A stretch of 64,000 nucleotides of DNA from NCBI RefSeq assembly GCF_042682785.1, contig NZ_JBHUIB010000001.1, positions 682,001-746,000 of the forward strand, written 5' to 3'. Position 1 is the first letter of the stretch. Each line of letters opens with the position of its first letter. Positions 1 to 9,835 of the stretch are shown one piece after another. Under the pieces are notes generated by a model. That model was not told the origin of the DNA. It ran no database searches and saw nothing but the letters and a program-made list of their open reading frames with translations. The position numbers and the translations under genes are program-made. The DNA comes from Thalassotalea_F euphylliae. GTDB lineage: Bacteria > Pseudomonadota > Gammaproteobacteria > Enterobacterales > Alteromonadaceae.

Positions 1-57
1 GCAGCCACATTGCAGCTGCTCATACCTTAACCTCAGAAAGCTAGCACGCAGTGAAAA

Positions 58-1446
58 TTATAAATTTTCTTCAGCAAAAGAGGCTAAACGACTTCGTACC
101 ACACCATTAAGATTAACAGTGGTACTGCCAGGAAACTCCTTGAACCGTTCAACAATGTAGGTTAACCCTGAGGTGACAGCTGTTAAATAATTACTGTCTA
201 TTTGTGCGAGATTACCTGAGCATACCAACTTAGTTCCCTCGCCACAGCGTGTAATGATGGTCTTTAGCTGTGATGCAGTTAAGTTCTGACACTCATCGAG
301 CAATACAAAGGCATTCTGAATACTACGACCACGCATAAAGTTCACTGACTTAAATTGTATGTTGGCCTTTTCCATAATGTAATTCATGCTGCCACTCATA
401 CTTTCATCTTGCTTGTGTAGTACCTCAAGAGAATCAGTAATTGCCGCCAGCCATGGCGCCATTTTTTCTTCCTCTGTGCCAGGCAAAAAGCCAATAGACT
501 CAGCGATTTCTGGTGTACTACGCGTGACAATCACTTTGTCATATAGGCCACGTTCAATCACCTGCTCTAGGGCACTCGCTAGAGCCAGCAATGTTTTACC
601 GCAGCCTGCTGGGCCAGTAAGAACAACTAAATCAATAGTCGGGTCAAGCAAGGCGTCCATCGCCATCCCTTGATAGATATTTTTGGGTTGAATGCCCCAG
701 GCATTTTTTGACATTAATCGTTCGCGAGAAATATCCTGAATGGCAACACGCTCATCGTCCCAGCCCGCAACCTTTCCTGCAAAATGTTCGCCTTCATCCA
801 GCAAGTACTCGTTCATGTAGATTGTCGGTAAAATTGATTTTTTAACGTAATGTGTTGTGTTGCGACCTTCGGTTTCACTCTCACACTCTTTTATTTGCGC
901 CCAGAAATCGCCTTCAAATTTATGGTAACCCTTCGTCAGGAAACGGACATCATCAATCAATTGGTCAGTGCGATAGTCTTCTACATGCGCTAATCCAGCG
1001 CCTTTCGCCTTGAGACGCATGTTAATGTCTTTAGTAACAAGCACAACTTTGCGTCCTTCATTATGGTTTTGAATATGAATCGCCGCGTTAATAATGCGGT
1101 TATCATTTTCATTGAAGGATAGGGTTTCAGCTTTTTGCTCCAATGAGTAATCATTGATGATGGAGAGTTTTCCGGTGGGCGATTGATCTTGCCCACCTAA
1201 GTTACTTGCCAAAGGCACACCCGCTAGTACCTCTTCCGGTGTTGAGTTTGCCAAAACATCTTCTAACGCGCGAATGGCTACGCGTGCATCACGGCTAACA
1301 TCTTTACGTCTATCTTTAATCGAATCGAGCTCTTCTAGCACCGTCATTGGCACTACAACGTCATGTTCTTTAAAGGAGAGGAAAGCAAAGGGTTCGTGAA
1401 GCAGGATATTGGTATCTAGAACATAAATGATGGTTTCGTCAGTCAT
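58..1446 (-). CDS. PIN domain-PhoH family ATPase
   Basis: The 462-residue protein joins an N-terminal PIN nuclease domain to a C-terminal PhoH P-loop ATPase. In the PIN part (about 1-165), acidic residues sit at D11 (VLDTN), E38/E39, D115 and D140 (VTKD), the usual metal-binding set. In the PhoH part (about 250-455) the Walker A motif GPAGCGKT is at 278-285 and the Walker B motif VLLDE at 381-385. PIN-PhoH (PhoH2-type) proteins are described as RNA helicase/ribonuclease enzymes, so a cytoplasmic RNA-processing role is inferred. It is monocistronic and divergent from rapA. The family call is secure; the substrate is unknown. Confidence 0.93.
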   Translation of the reverse strand: MTDETIIYVLDTNILLHEPFAFLSFKEHDVVVPMTVLEELDSIKDRRKDVSRDARVAIRALEDVLANSTPEEVLAGVPLASNLGGQDQSPTGKLSIINDYSLEQKAETLSFNENDNRIINAAIHIQNHNEGRKVVLVTKDINMRLKAKGAGLAHVEDYRTDQLIDDVRFLTKGYHKFEGDFWAQIKECESETEGRNTTHYVKKSILPTIYMNEYLLDEGEHFAGKVAGWDDERVAIQDISRERLMSKNAWGIQPKNIYQGMAMDALLDPTIDLVVLTGPAGCGKTLLALASALEQVIERGLYDKVIVTRSTPEIAESIGFLPGTEEEKMAPWLAAITDSLEVLHKQDESMSGSMNYIMEKANIQFKSVNFMRGRSIQNAFVLLDECQNLTASQLKTIITRCGEGTKLVCSGNLAQIDSNYLTAVTSGLTYIVERFKEFPGSTTVNLNGVVRSRLASFAEENL

Positions 1447-1864
1447 ATAGGCACTCTCGCTTAGCTTAGCTAAACCAAACTCAGGCGATATTGCCGCTCA
1501 ACCATATCAACCCGAATATTGATTTTTCTAGCGGTTGATGAATTCCAAAAAAGTAGAATGTTCAACTCCACTGTGACACCTTCCTCAGACCTACGCAAGT
1601 GAAAAATTGTCATTTTTCGAACGATTTTTGTGACATATTTATGTCGCTTGACGACTCTAAAATACATGTCATAGTAGTGAATTGATCTATGCTTTTTTCT
1701 CTTCTCTAGCATTTCACATAAATTCCTGTCCATTAGGACGAATTTTTTAATGAATACATCTACTATTAACGGTAATATGTCGCCCTTTTTTTGGCGCAGC
1801 CAGGTTTTACAGACCTTTTCCGCATCGCGGGTGCTGGCTAACTTCTATGCAGGAGACGTTCAAT
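1447..1864. other. Intergenic region between the PIN-PhoH gene and rapA
   Basis: This is a divergent promoter region of about 420 bases. I see no convincing gene: the only longer open frame on the minus strand (1470-1733) has a biased composition and no family resemblance. A TTGACG box at 1648-1653 could be a -35 element for rapA, but no good -10 follows at ideal spacing. The rapA Shine-Dalgarno (AGGAG, about 1851-1855) lies at the right-hand end. Confidence 0.5.
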
Positions 1865-4768
1865 ATGCAATTTTTTCCGGGACAACGTTGGATTAGTGAT
1901 AGTGAATCTGACCAAGGTCTAGGTACAGTGACTGGTGTCGAAAATCGTTTTGTAAATATCGTATTTACGGCAACGGGAGAGTCTCGGAAATATGCCATTG
2001 AGAATGCGCCGTTAACACGCGTTATATTTAATGAAGGTGACATTGTGCCTAGCCATGAAGGCTGGCAAATGCGTGTAAGCAGTATTGAAGAGCAAGGCGG
2101 CATTATCTCTTATTCAGGGATACGTGTTGATAACCAAGAGCCTGTTGTGCTTAAAGAAGTGATGATTGATCACTTTATCAAATTCAACAAACCACAAGAC
2201 CGACTCATTAACGGACAAGTCGACCGCCTAGACTGGTTCCGCTTAAGAAAAGCCTGCTTAAAACATCAATTCGAACAACAACAGTCTCCATTAGTGGGGC
2301 TCTCAGGTGGACGTGTAAGCCTAATCCCTCATCAATTGTACATCGCTGAAGAAGTTGGTAGTCGCTTCGCGCCACGTGTTTTACTCGCTGATGAGGTTGG
2401 ATTGGGTAAAACCATTGAAGCCGGTTTAATTATTCACCAACAGTTAGTGACAGGCCGCGCGCAACGTGTATTGATTGTGGTACCTGAATCACTGATGCAT
2501 CAGTGGCTAGTTGAAATGTTGCGCCGTTTCAACTTGAAATTCGCCATCTATGATGAAGAGCGTTGCCAACAAAGCGACGGTGAAAACCCATTTAGTGAAG
2601 AGCAATTAGTGCTCGTTAACTTAGACTTTGTAACTGACCATCCACAGTGGTATGAAGCGATGATCGCTGAAGACTGGGATTTAATGGTTGTTGATGAAGC
2701 GCACCACTTAAATTGGAGTAAAGACGCGCCAAGCCTTGAATATCAATGTATTGAGCAACTTGCTAGCGTAATCCCGGGAGTGTTGTTATTAACAGCGACA
2801 CCAGACCAACTCGGTCACGAAAGCCACTTTGCTCGCTTACGATTGCTTGACCCTGATCGCTTTTACGATTACCAAGCATTTATTGAAGAAGAATCGCATT
2901 ACACAGAAGTCGCTGACGTTGCCAATACCTTACTGGCAGAGCAAGCACTTACGGAAGCACAAAGCGAACAGCTACAAGCACTATTGAAAGAGTCTGATAT
3001 CAATGCATTGTTAGTTGCGCTAAGCACAGGCGACGACGATGTCCAGCAAGAAGCACGAAGCCAGCTGATTAATCAGCTGTTAGACAGGCACGGTACTGGT
3101 CGTATTCTGTTTAGAAATAGTCGTAACACCATTAAAGGATTTCCAGGTCGACAAGCACTACCTGCGCCTTTGGCATTACCTAGCGAATACAAGGTCGCTT
3201 TGGAAGATTTACTCGAAGGTAAATCTGCCGAAGACATTGCAGCGCTTAACCAGAGTCGCTACTTGCCAACACCCGAGCGTCTATACAGTCTGAATGCTAG
3301 TGCTGCCACTTGGTACGATATTGATCCACGCGTTGATTACCTCATTGACTTATTAAGGTCGCTTAATCAAGACAAAGTACTGGTAATTTGTGCCCACGCT
3401 GAAACAGCTATAGAGCTAGAAATGGCCTTACGCACCAAAGAAGGTATGCGCGCAGCTGTTTTCCACGAAGGTTTGAGTATCTTCGAACGCGATCGTGCCG
3501 CGGCATATTTCGCCCAAGAAGAAGAGAGTGCGCAAGTACTTCTGTGTTCAGAAATTGGCAGTGAAGGCCGAAATTTCCAATTTGCTCACCACTTAGTGTT
3601 GTTTGATTTGCCAACCAACCCTGACTTACTTGAGCAACGTATTGGACGCCTTGATCGTATCGGTCAAACTGAAACGATTAAGTTGCATTTACCATATTTT
3701 GAGCAGTCTCCTCAGCAAGTGCTTTACCGTTGGTATCACGAATCACTTAACGCATTTGAGCACACGTGCATTACCGGTCGCGCGGTTTTTGAGGCACAAG
3801 GTAATGCCTTAGCTAACGTTATTTATAGTCAAGCATGGCAAGGTGACCAGATTGAACAAGTCATTAATGACAGTCACAAACTGCACCTAGATATCAAAGC
3901 AGAATTGGAAACTGGCCGAGATAAATTACTTGAGCTGAACTCAAGTGGCCAAGGGCGTGCGCAAGACATTGTTGACCAAGTTGCCGCTCTTGATCGCCAA
4001 ACAGCTCTACCGCAGTTTATGTTCCAAGTATTTGATGTCTTCGGTATTCAGCAGGATGACAAAGCAGACAATGCCATCGCGCTAAACCCGACAGAGCATA
4101 TGTTGTCACCTAACTTCCCGAACTTACCAGATGACGGTGCAACAGTTACATTCGACCGCAGCACAGCATTATCTAACGAAGACTACCAGCTATTGTCTTG
4201 GGATCACCCGATGGTACGAGGCTCTATGGACCTTGTCTTAAGTGACGAAATAGGCAATGCAAGTATCGGCTTGTTGAAAAACCCTGCCTTACCTGTAGGT
4301 ACATTCTTCTTAGAATGTATTTTCACCGTTGAAGCCACAGCACCATCGAATCTTCAGCTAGGCCGCTATTTACCGACAACGCCAATTCGCGTATTGGTCG
4401 ACAAAGCAGGCAACAACTTAGCGAGTAAAGTCTCGTCGCAAGTGCTTGAGCAACAACTGAGCCCTGTTAAGAAACAGGTTGCCTTACAATTGGTCAAGGC
4501 ATTAAAAGCTGACATACAACCGCTAGTGACAAAAGCTGAACAACACGCACAGCAACAAATTCCGGCCATAGCTGAGAAAGCCAATGACACAATGCATAAG
4601 ACGCTCGACCAAGAGTATGAGCGTTTACAAGCACTTGCAGCAATTAATCCAAGTGTTCGTCAAGAAGAACTAGACTTTATTAAGCATCAACAACAAGCAC
4701 TGGCTGAATACATCAGCAAGGCACAGTTAACGTTTGAGGCTGTTCGCTTAGTTGTTGTCACTCACTAA
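1865..4768 (+). CDS. rapA: RNA polymerase-associated protein RapA (SWI2/SNF2 ATPase)
   Basis: RapA (HepA) is a DNA-translocating Swi2/Snf2 ATPase that binds RNA polymerase and promotes its recycling. I chose ATG 1865, giving 967 residues (E. coli RapA has 968), because the product then begins MQFFPGQRWISD, like E. coli RapA, and AGGAG lies 9 bases upstream; an in-frame ATG at 1847 lies upstream of that SD. N-terminal Tudor-like domains come first, then Walker A DEVGLGKT at 176-183 and the DEAH box at 277-280. Helicase motifs V/VI follow (SEIGSEGRNFQ, then EQRIGRLDRIGQ). The RapA-specific C-terminal region is full length. It is followed after 9 bases by rluA, as in many Gammaproteobacteria. 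Confidence 0.98.
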   Translation: MQFFPGQRWISDSESDQGLGTVTGVENRFVNIVFTATGESRKYAIENAPLTRVIFNEGDIVPSHEGWQMRVSSIEEQGGIISYSGIRVDNQEPVVLKEVMIDHFIKFNKPQDRLINGQVDRLDWFRLRKACLKHQFEQQQSPLVGLSGGRVSLIPHQLYIAEEVGSRFAPRVLLADEVGLGKTIEAGLIIHQQLVTGRAQRVLIVVPESLMHQWLVEMLRRFNLKFAIYDEERCQQSDGENPFSEEQLVLVNLDFVTDHPQWYEAMIAEDWDLMVVDEAHHLNWSKDAPSLEYQCIEQLASVIPGVLLLTATPDQLGHESHFARLRLLDPDRFYDYQAFIEEESHYTEVADVANTLLAEQALTEAQSEQLQALLKESDINALLVALSTGDDDVQQEARSQLINQLLDRHGTGRILFRNSRNTIKGFPGRQALPAPLALPSEYKVALEDLLEGKSAEDIAALNQSRYLPTPERLYSLNASAATWYDIDPRVDYLIDLLRSLNQDKVLVICAHAETAIELEMALRTKEGMRAAVFHEGLSIFERDRAAAYFAQEEESAQVLLCSEIGSEGRNFQFAHHLVLFDLPTNPDLLEQRIGRLDRIGQTETIKLHLPYFEQSPQQVLYRWYHESLNAFEHTCITGRAVFEAQGNALANVIYSQAWQGDQIEQVINDSHKLHLDIKAELETGRDKLLELNSSGQGRAQDIVDQVAALDRQTALPQFMFQVFDVFGIQQDDKADNAIALNPTEHMLSPNFPNLPDDGATVTFDRSTALSNEDYQLLSWDHPMVRGSMDLVLSDEIGNASIGLLKNPALPVGTFFLECIFTVEATAPSNLQLGRYLPTTPIRVLVDKAGNNLASKVSSQVLEQQLSPVKKQVALQLVKALKADIQPLVTKAEQHAQQQIPAIAEKANDTMHKTLDQEYERLQALAAINPSVRQEELDFIKHQQQALAEYISKAQLTFEAVRLVVVTH

Positions 4769-4777
4769 GGAGTTGAT

Positions 4778-5479
4778 ATGGTAGCCAATCCAGACTTTAT
4801 CTACCGCCCACCAAAGTCACCTTATTTGTCGGTGGTTTATCAGGATGATGATATTGTCGTGGTCAACAAACCCAGCGGGTTATTGACTGTTCCCGGAAGG
4901 TTACCAGAACACCAAGATTGCTTAGAGAACCGAGTAAAATCGGTTCTTCCTAGTGCGACTATTGTCCACAGACTCGACATGGCAACCTCTGGCGTTATGA
5001 TTATGGCGCTGAATAAAGCTGCCCATGTTGATATCAGCCGACAATTTGAAAAGCGACTGACCCAGAAACACTACTTAGCCCACATTTACGGACACCCGAA
5101 GGAAGCACAAGGTGAGGTTGATCTCCCTCTAATTTGTGACTGGCCTAATCGCCCAAAACAAAAAGTCGATTTAGAGCATGGGAAAAAAGCGCTTACCCAA
5201 TATCAAGTGCTATCAAGCGATGAGGAAACATCGCTTGTTAAACTTACCCCTGTGACAGGGCGTTCACACCAGCTACGCGTTCATATGCTTGCATTAGGCC
5301 ACCCAATCATTGGCGATAGGCTCTACGCACATGACATGGCACTTGCATTAGGAGAGCGGCTCCACTTGCATGCCAAGTTTCTCCGGCTGACCCATCCAGT
5401 AAGTAAAAAAGTGATGCAATTTGAGGCGCCTTGTACCTTTGATCTTGGTGATGTCGACTTTGGCGAAGAAATGATTTAG
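4778..5479 (+). CDS. rluA: Dual-specificity pseudouridine synthase RluA
   Basis: RluA converts U746 of 23S rRNA and U32 of several tRNAs to pseudouridine. The 233-residue product contains the family signature HRLDMATSG at 64-72 with catalytic Asp67, the DLPLICDWPNRPKQK stretch characteristic of RluA rather than RluC/RluD, and the GRSHQLRVHM motif. No S4 domain is present, as expected for RluA. The start follows AAGGAG with 5-base spacing and lies 9 bases after rapA, so the two genes are probably co-transcribed. Confidence 0.97.
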   Translation: MVANPDFIYRPPKSPYLSVVYQDDDIVVVNKPSGLLTVPGRLPEHQDCLENRVKSVLPSATIVHRLDMATSGVMIMALNKAAHVDISRQFEKRLTQKHYLAHIYGHPKEAQGEVDLPLICDWPNRPKQKVDLEHGKKALTQYQVLSSDEETSLVKLTPVTGRSHQLRVHMLALGHPIIGDRLYAHDMALALGERLHLHAKFLRLTHPVSKKVMQFEAPCTFDLGDVDFGEEMI

Positions 5480-5569
5480 AGAAAACCTGCCACATGCTGC
5501 TAAAGCCTGAACATCTGTGACCGATAAAGAGTACACTGTTGTCAAATTTTTATGGCATAACGACTTATT

Positions 5570-6484
5570 GTGATCATTAGACTTTTTCTCGCTACTACAC
5601 TGTTAATTCTTTCATTGCCTTTGATGTCGCAAGAACAAACAGCTCCACAAGAAAAGGAACAAGCCACAGAAGCTAATGAGCCCCAAAGTGATGCAGAGAC
5701 TCCACAACCCGCGCCAGCTACAAATCCTATCCAAGCCCCTATATCGCTGATAGAACAATTCAAAGCCGATATTGCGAAGTCAGTCGACAGCCAACTACTT
5801 AAACCTATGCTTGCCGGCCCAAATGACTTTCTCACGATTACCCAACCTGATACGCACAGTGTAGACAAAGGCACCATGATCTTACTGCCCGAGTGGAGTC
5901 AGGCAGCAACAGACGTCAAAGCAATGAACTTTTTGCGCAGTCACTTACCGAAAGAAGGTTGGACGACAATAACTATCCAACCCTTGTTAGCACCCGAAAA
6001 TTACCCAAGCCAACAAGAAAAGCCGAATATAGCCACAGAAGAAAATAGCAAAGCAGTAACAGCCTATGTTGACCAGTTGACACCCGTCATGGAGGCGGTG
6101 ATGGAAGCCGCAGCCAACTACCCAGGAATTTTTGTCGTCATTGGTCAAGGCAACAACGCAGCGATGTTAATGGCCATGTACCAACAAGACGACGTGGCCA
6201 AGCCTAATGCATTTATTTCACTGAGCGGCTACAGACAAAGCGCGGATGGAAACAAAGTATTTGCCGAACAAATGGCAATGAGCGAGATTCCCACACTAGA
6301 CCTTGTACTTAAACGTGATGTGCATTGGGTAGAGCATTTCGCTGACACACGAAGACAGGCAGCGAAACAAGAAATGAAGCCGTATTACCGCCAGAGAGAA
6401 ATACATAATTTTAGAGCGGGATATTATCCAACAGAACATTTGGCGAAAGAGATTAAGGGTTGGTTAACCACTATCGGCTGGTAA
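5570..6484 (+). CDS. DUF3530 family protein, secreted alpha/beta-hydrolase-like
   Basis: The product of 304 residues starts at a GTG and opens with a signal peptide (hydrophobic residues 2-20), followed by a Gln/Glu/Pro/Ala-rich linker (about 21-55). The remainder resembles the DUF3530 family, an alpha/beta-hydrolase-like group of unknown function. The position where hydrolases carry the nucleophile elbow reads GQGNNA, not GxSxG, so hydrolase activity is doubtful. No upstream ATG gives a better N-terminus. Periplasmic location is inferred. It stands alone, with the SYLF gene convergent on its right. Confidence 0.75.
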   Translation: MIIRLFLATTLLILSLPLMSQEQTAPQEKEQATEANEPQSDAETPQPAPATNPIQAPISLIEQFKADIAKSVDSQLLKPMLAGPNDFLTITQPDTHSVDKGTMILLPEWSQAATDVKAMNFLRSHLPKEGWTTITIQPLLAPENYPSQQEKPNIATEENSKAVTAYVDQLTPVMEAVMEAAANYPGIFVVIGQGNNAAMLMAMYQQDDVAKPNAFISLSGYRQSADGNKVFAEQMAMSEIPTLDLVLKRDVHWVEHFADTRRQAAKQEMKPYYRQREIHNFRAGYYPTEHLAKEIKGWLTTIGW

Positions 6485-6570
6485 TGGCTAACCGTTTGAC
6501 TGCCGGATAAACGGGTGCGATTGACCTGAATTACCAATCGCTATAATTTACACAACACACTTCATTATCA

Positions 6571-7119
6571 CTAATTCAAGTCGTCATTTTTCCAGTATTT
6601 TGTTCCCTGCAGTGTCGCTTGCAGCGCTAGACCATTCTCGGTCATTTGATATATTTCAACGTCTTTCACTACTGTGCCAGCAGCACTGCCTTCTCCACCC
6701 TTTTTACCGGATTTTGCGGCAGCATCTGCTTGTCCAGAAAAATCCCAGCCATCTTCAATAAAACTGTTCATCGCTTTTTCTGTCTTGAAAATAAAGACTG
6801 CATTAAAGTCTTTTACACCTAAACCAATACCGATACCGGCAGTACCCATTGACATGTAGGTGTCTTTACCTGTTTTGTTATTCCGAACCACACCACTGCC
6901 GCCGCCCGCAGAAAAAAATACGACATTGACACCAATGTTGGAAAACGTAGCGTACCCAGCAGATTTAGCGACCTTTTTTTTAACACTCGGCTGTTCTTGA
7001 TAAAGTTTAGCTAATGTTTTGTCGCGCATTTCGTTGATTTCTTTGCGGTCTTCTGCGGCATCAGCAAGCACAGTGAAAGGAAGTAGCAAAGAGAATAGGC
7101 AAGCAATGACTTTTTTCAT
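6571..7119 (-). CDS. Secreted SYLF/YSC84-family lipid-binding protein
   Basis: This 182-residue protein has a signal peptide (MKKVIACLFSLLLPFTVLA) and a SYLF (YSC84-like) domain. Typical features are the glycine-rich GGGSGVV and GTAGIGIGLGVKDFNAVFIF stretches and the Ala/Gly-rich segment before the C-terminus. SYLF domains bind phosphoinositides in eukaryotes; the role of the secreted bacterial members is not known. The start is supported by AAGGA 7 bases upstream of the ATG. It is followed on the same strand by no close gene, and djlA ends 83 bases upstream. Confidence 0.82.
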   Translation of the reverse strand: MKKVIACLFSLLLPFTVLADAAEDRKEINEMRDKTLAKLYQEQPSVKKKVAKSAGYATFSNIGVNVVFFSAGGGSGVVRNNKTGKDTYMSMGTAGIGIGLGVKDFNAVFIFKTEKAMNSFIEDGWDFSGQADAAAKSGKKGGEGSAAGTVVKDVEIYQMTENGLALQATLQGTKYWKNDDLN

Positions 7120-7202
7120 AATAGGTCCTTGAAGTTTTTATTATCACTTTTCAAGCCTAGCAGAGAAATAAAAATTAGCTGTAATGGCTTGTAAACAGTC
7201 AA

Positions 7203-8000
7203 TTATTTTTGCTTATTGATAAGGTCGTAGGCCGCTTGAATATCTTGTGTTTTTTGCTTAGCAACCTCCATCATTTCAGGGGGTAAACCTTTCGCGACCA
7301 ACTTGTCAGGATGATGCTGGGACATCAACTTTTTGTAAGCCTTTTTGACCTCTTGTTTAGAGGCATCTGGCGAAACACCCAGGACCTTATATGCGTCAGA
7401 CAACAAAGATTTTGGGCTGGCTCCCGTTTGTCCGGCTCTTCCATCTTGGTGGAAAGACTCCCCCGCAATGATCATTTCCAGTAACTTGTCTAAGTCACGT
7501 GTTGAAAAACCAAGTGTGCGAGCAATACTGTGAAGAACCTCTCTTTCGGCTGGATCTAAAGAACCATCCGCGAACGCTACTTGTATTTGAATCTCAATAA
7601 ACATCAATAAAATGTCATGACGACCTGAACAGCTTCGCTTAAATTTTTTAAGACGCTCAGCCAATGGAAACCCGACTGTTTTACCATCTCTAAACGCTTC
7701 TTGAGCTTGACTACGCAATTCTCCCTTTAGGCCCAATTTTTCCATATAGGCTGTTGCGAATGCGATTTCATGCTCGGTTACTCGTCCTTTAGCCTTTGCA
7801 ATGTGCCCCATCACAGAAAATGTCGTGTAGAAGAATGCAGCCTGTCGCTTCTCTTCGCTTTGCTCTCCTAAGTCATCAAAATTGAGCCCTAACCCTTTGT
7901 CGAAACGATGGCCTAGCCACATACCTAACAATGCGCCAAAGATATGTTTTGATAACATAAAGCCAAAAATAAAGCCTAACAGCTTGCCCCAGTACCGCAT
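7203..8000 (-). CDS. djlA: Co-chaperone DjlA
   Basis: DjlA is a membrane-anchored J-domain protein that stimulates DnaK. The 265-residue product matches E. coli DjlA end to end. An N-terminal transmembrane segment (about 5-30) is followed by a TerB-like helical domain (about 50-175), a short linker, and a C-terminal J domain with the HPD tripeptide at 230-232 and the conserved MSQHHPDKLVAKGLPPEMM stretch. Its start abuts the murU stop with no gap, making it the last gene of an amgK-murU-djlA operon; djlA beside lptD is a common gammaproteobacterial arrangement. Confidence 0.97.
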   Translation of the reverse strand: MRYWGKLLGFIFGFMLSKHIFGALLGMWLGHRFDKGLGLNFDDLGEQSEEKRQAAFFYTTFSVMGHIAKAKGRVTEHEIAFATAYMEKLGLKGELRSQAQEAFRDGKTVGFPLAERLKKFKRSCSGRHDILLMFIEIQIQVAFADGSLDPAEREVLHSIARTLGFSTRDLDKLLEMIIAGESFHQDGRAGQTGASPKSLLSDAYKVLGVSPDASKQEVKKAYKKLMSQHHPDKLVAKGLPPEMMEVAKQKTQDIQAAYDLINKQK

Positions 8001-8681
8001 TTATAGCCCTTTCAGTTGCTTGTTCAATTCTTCTAAACGTGCTGGCGTTCCAACGTCAGTCCACTCACCTTTGAGTAGTTCAGCACTAATAACTCCGCGT
8101 TCAGCACCTTGTCGTAACATTGGACCCAACGCAATCTTCTCTTGACCTGAAATCGTATCAAAGAATGTCGGATGATAGAGGGCTATGCCACTGAAGGTAT
8201 ATGATTGTTCAACTTCCTCATTCAAATTACTTAGCATTCCGTTCTTTATCGCAAAATCACCTGACACGTTATGCTCTGGGTTATCAACTAAGAACAGGTG
8301 CGCTAAATTTCCCTGTGCAAGTGTAGGAAGTATTAGCAAGTGTGGGAGAAGAAATATATCACCATTGATGACTAAGAAAGGCTCATTGCCAAGCATCGGC
8401 AACGCTTTAGCAATGCCGCCGGCAGTTTCTAATGCCCCCTCTGACTCAACACTGTAATGAATGTTAACGCCAAATTTCTGCCCATCCCCCAAGCGTTCAG
8501 GGAATTGTTCAGCAAGCCATGCACAGTTAATCACAATATCGCGGATACCAAGACTGGCTAGCCGTTCTATATGATATTCAATCAGTGATTTACCATTTAC
8601 CGATAACAAGGGTTTAGGTGTGCTATCGGTTAGCGGCTTCATTCTTTCCCCGCGTCCTGCGGCCAGGATCATTGCTTTCAT
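8001..8681 (-). CDS. murU: N-acetylmuramate alpha-1-phosphate uridylyltransferase MurU
   Basis: MurU makes UDP-MurNAc from MurNAc-1-phosphate in the cell-wall recycling route that bypasses de novo UDP-MurNAc synthesis and its fosfomycin-sensitive MurA step. The 226-residue protein is a small nucleotidyltransferase with the signature LAAGRGERM at 6-14, Lys23 in TPKPLL, and the metal-binding Asp108 in NGDIF. Its start overlaps the amgK stop by 4 bases (ATGA), implying translational coupling with the kinase that supplies its substrate. The pairing makes the specific MurU call much stronger than the fold alone. Confidence 0.93.
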   Translation of the reverse strand: MKAMILAAGRGERMKPLTDSTPKPLLSVNGKSLIEYHIERLASLGIRDIVINCAWLAEQFPERLGDGQKFGVNIHYSVESEGALETAGGIAKALPMLGNEPFLVINGDIFLLPHLLILPTLAQGNLAHLFLVDNPEHNVSGDFAIKNGMLSNLNEEVEQSYTFSGIALYHPTFFDTISGQEKIALGPMLRQGAERGVISAELLKGEWTDVGTPARLEELNKQLKGL

Positions 8682-9673
8682 ACTGATTTAGCCTTTAATG
8701 CTGGCGCCACTTTTTTAGCGACAAAGTCAGACAGTGGCGCTAGCTCAGGGTAACGCGCACCTATATCAATAATGTAAGTCAACGTGAGAGGAATATCTTT
8801 TATGTAGCCAGGTTTGTTGTCTCGTAACAATAATCGAGCAAAAATACCTGCTGCTTTGATATGTCGCTGTAAGCCAGTTAAATCAAACCAACGATACCAG
8901 GTACTTTTCGCAATATTAAGTTCAAATGCCTGCGAGGCCTCGGCAATATACTCGTCTAGCAACGGGATTACTTGCGCATCGGGCCAACGCACATAACAAT
9001 CACGCAGCAGTGACACAATGTCGTAAGTGATAGGCCCTTTTACCGCATCTTGAAAATCAATAACACCCAATTCGCCATCGTCAAGCACCATAATGTTTCG
9101 GCTATGATAGTCACGATGCATAAAGACGTGAGGCTGTTCTTGTATATTGAAGTTCAAATACACAAAGCTTTTCTGCAACATCCTCTGCTCTTCATCAGTT
9201 AACGTTAGTTGTAAATATTCAACTAATAACCATTCTGTAAAAATATGCAGTTCTCGCTCAACAAATTCTCTATCAAAATTGGGTAAATTGTCCGAGTTGG
9301 CTTTAGCCATGATAGGTATGAGAGACAATGCTTTGTGATACCAACGATGCATTGAGTTATCGGATAACACATCTGCCAATAACTGCTCGCCAAAATCCTC
9401 AATGACAAAAAAACCGCTCTGTTCATCAAAGTGGTGTATTTTTGGGGTATGAATAGAGGCTTGTTGCAGGTGCTGGCAAACAGCAACAAACGCATCGTTA
9501 TTGCACAGCGCAGGAGGGGATGTAACCGCTAGATACGTTTGCTGCTCAACATTAAAACGAAAATACTGGCGAAAGCCTGCATCACCTGTTAGTGGGGTTA
9601 GTGCCGAGTGTGAATGATAACCACATTGTTCAAGCCATTGAACCAATGCAGGTTGTTGAGGTCCTAAAGACAA
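8678..9673 (-). CDS. amgK: Anomeric MurNAc/GlcNAc kinase AmgK
   Basis: AmgK phosphorylates N-acetylmuramate (and GlcNAc) at the anomeric carbon, feeding MurU. The product has an APH-type kinase fold: catalytic HRDYHSRN at 186-193 and the metal-binding IDFQD loop at 205-209. I place the start at TTG 9673 (331 residues, near the length of known AmgK proteins), because AGGGA lies 6 bases upstream. The longer frame to TTG 9781 would add 36 residues containing a hydrophobic helix, has no SD, and is unlike the family. It is divergent from lptD and is the first gene of the amgK-murU-djlA operon. Confidence 0.9.
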   Translation of the reverse strand: MSLGPQQPALVQWLEQCGYHSHSALTPLTGDAGFRQYFRFNVEQQTYLAVTSPPALCNNDAFVAVCQHLQQASIHTPKIHHFDEQSGFFVIEDFGEQLLADVLSDNSMHRWYHKALSLIPIMAKANSDNLPNFDREFVERELHIFTEWLLVEYLQLTLTDEEQRMLQKSFVYLNFNIQEQPHVFMHRDYHSRNIMVLDDGELGVIDFQDAVKGPITYDIVSLLRDCYVRWPDAQVIPLLDEYIAEASQAFELNIAKSTWYRWFDLTGLQRHIKAAGIFARLLLRDNKPGYIKDIPLTLTYIIDIGARYPELAPLSDFVAKKVAPALKAKSV

Positions 9674-9835
9674 GAAAAATCCCTGAAAAAAGACAAAAAA
9701 GCCAATATAACCAATTAGCGACTTAAAGAAAATTACGATATTATAACGACGTTTATCTTCATAATAAGTTAAAAAGCGCAATCAGTTGCCAGAAACGGAA
9801 GTTTCAGCGATTTATTTTTTAATTTCGGACACTAG

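Noticed and set aside
1470..1733. Minus-strand open frame of 87 codons upstream of rapA
   Set aside because: Composition is basic and random-looking, there is no SD, and it occupies a divergent promoter region.
9782..9835. Sigma-E promoter for lptD
   Set aside because: A GGAAGTT block is present, but no TCTGA-like -10 follows at the needed spacing.
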